This document shows positions 63,582 through 63,588 of a stretch of DNA of 63,588 nt, in pieces. The translations under genes were made by a program, and so were the position numbers. The stretch is taken from positions 1 to 63,588 of the forward strand of contig JAMPFD010000014.1 of assembly GCA_023664625.1 (NCBI GenBank), written 5' to 3'. The notes below the pieces were generated by a model, which had not been told where the DNA came from, made no database searches, and was given only the letters and a program-made list of their open reading frames with translations. Origin of the DNA: Bacillota bacterium (GTDB taxonomy: Bacteria; Bacteroidota; Bacteroidia; Bacteroidales; Bacteroidaceae). Position 1 is the stretch's first letter. Every line of letters starts with the position of its first letter.

Positions 63582-63588
63582 GTGATTT

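Overview
The window is chromosomal DNA from a member of the Bacteroidota, most likely a Prevotella-like gut or oral anaerobe (Prevotellaceae). The evidence is promoters of the TTTG / TAnnTTTG type with a spacer near 20 bp, almost no purine-rich ribosome binding sites, lipoproteins with a Bacteroidota lipobox, secreted proteins with short Prevotella-like C-terminal tails ending in GKKVVVK or similar, propeller-type sensor regulators and RND pumps with Bacteroidota-style adaptors. The species assignment is inference.

Layout. 1-9.4 kb: an acyltransferase, a Fur-family regulator, and a CusA/CzcA-like metal RND pump (adaptor, pump and, after an intergenic repeat element, outer-membrane factor). 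9.6-17.6 kb (minus strand): a secreted DNA/RNA nuclease, then an acrA-acrB-tolC drug-efflux operon with an lpxA homologue as last gene. 19-25.4 kb: a TonB-dependent receptor, a DUF5689 lipoprotein and a second OB-fold lipoprotein, divergent from a secreted endonuclease/exonuclease/phosphatase enzyme. 26-36 kb: an 1,799-residue pectin esterase with two enzymatic domains, its probable propeller-AraC regulator, and an endonuclease I family protein. 36-40.6 kb: a third RND operon wrecked by a deletion that removes the end of the adaptor and the beginning of the pump. 40.7-45 kb: trpS, tRNA-Pro and tRNA-Phe with mirror-image promoters, a small Cys-rich secreted protein and an OB-fold secreted protein. 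45-55 kb (minus strand): folP, murF, an S9 peptidase, a sodium symporter, a helix-hairpin-helix protein and malQ, probably cotranscribed in part. 55-63.6 kb: diadenylate cyclase, PBP4-type carboxypeptidase, an AAA/DUF4143 ATPase, pta-ackA and a tyrosine recombinase.

The most unusual signal is not a gene. Five intergenic regions (near 7.8, 18.5, 25.7, 42.2 and 57.7 kb) carry arrays of imperfect palindromes built on GGTAACC/GGTTACC whose centres are spaced exactly 22 bp apart. At least three, probably four, of these regions also carry a second element able to form a hairpin. In its two best copies the outer stem differs by compensatory changes. Together they look like an undescribed dispersed intergenic element, comparable in kind to REP/BIME elements.

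Two functional themes stand out. The first is efflux (three RND systems). The second is secreted nucleic-acid processing: three secreted nucleases plus a TonB receptor linked to OB-fold lipoproteins, which suggests extracellular nucleic acid use.
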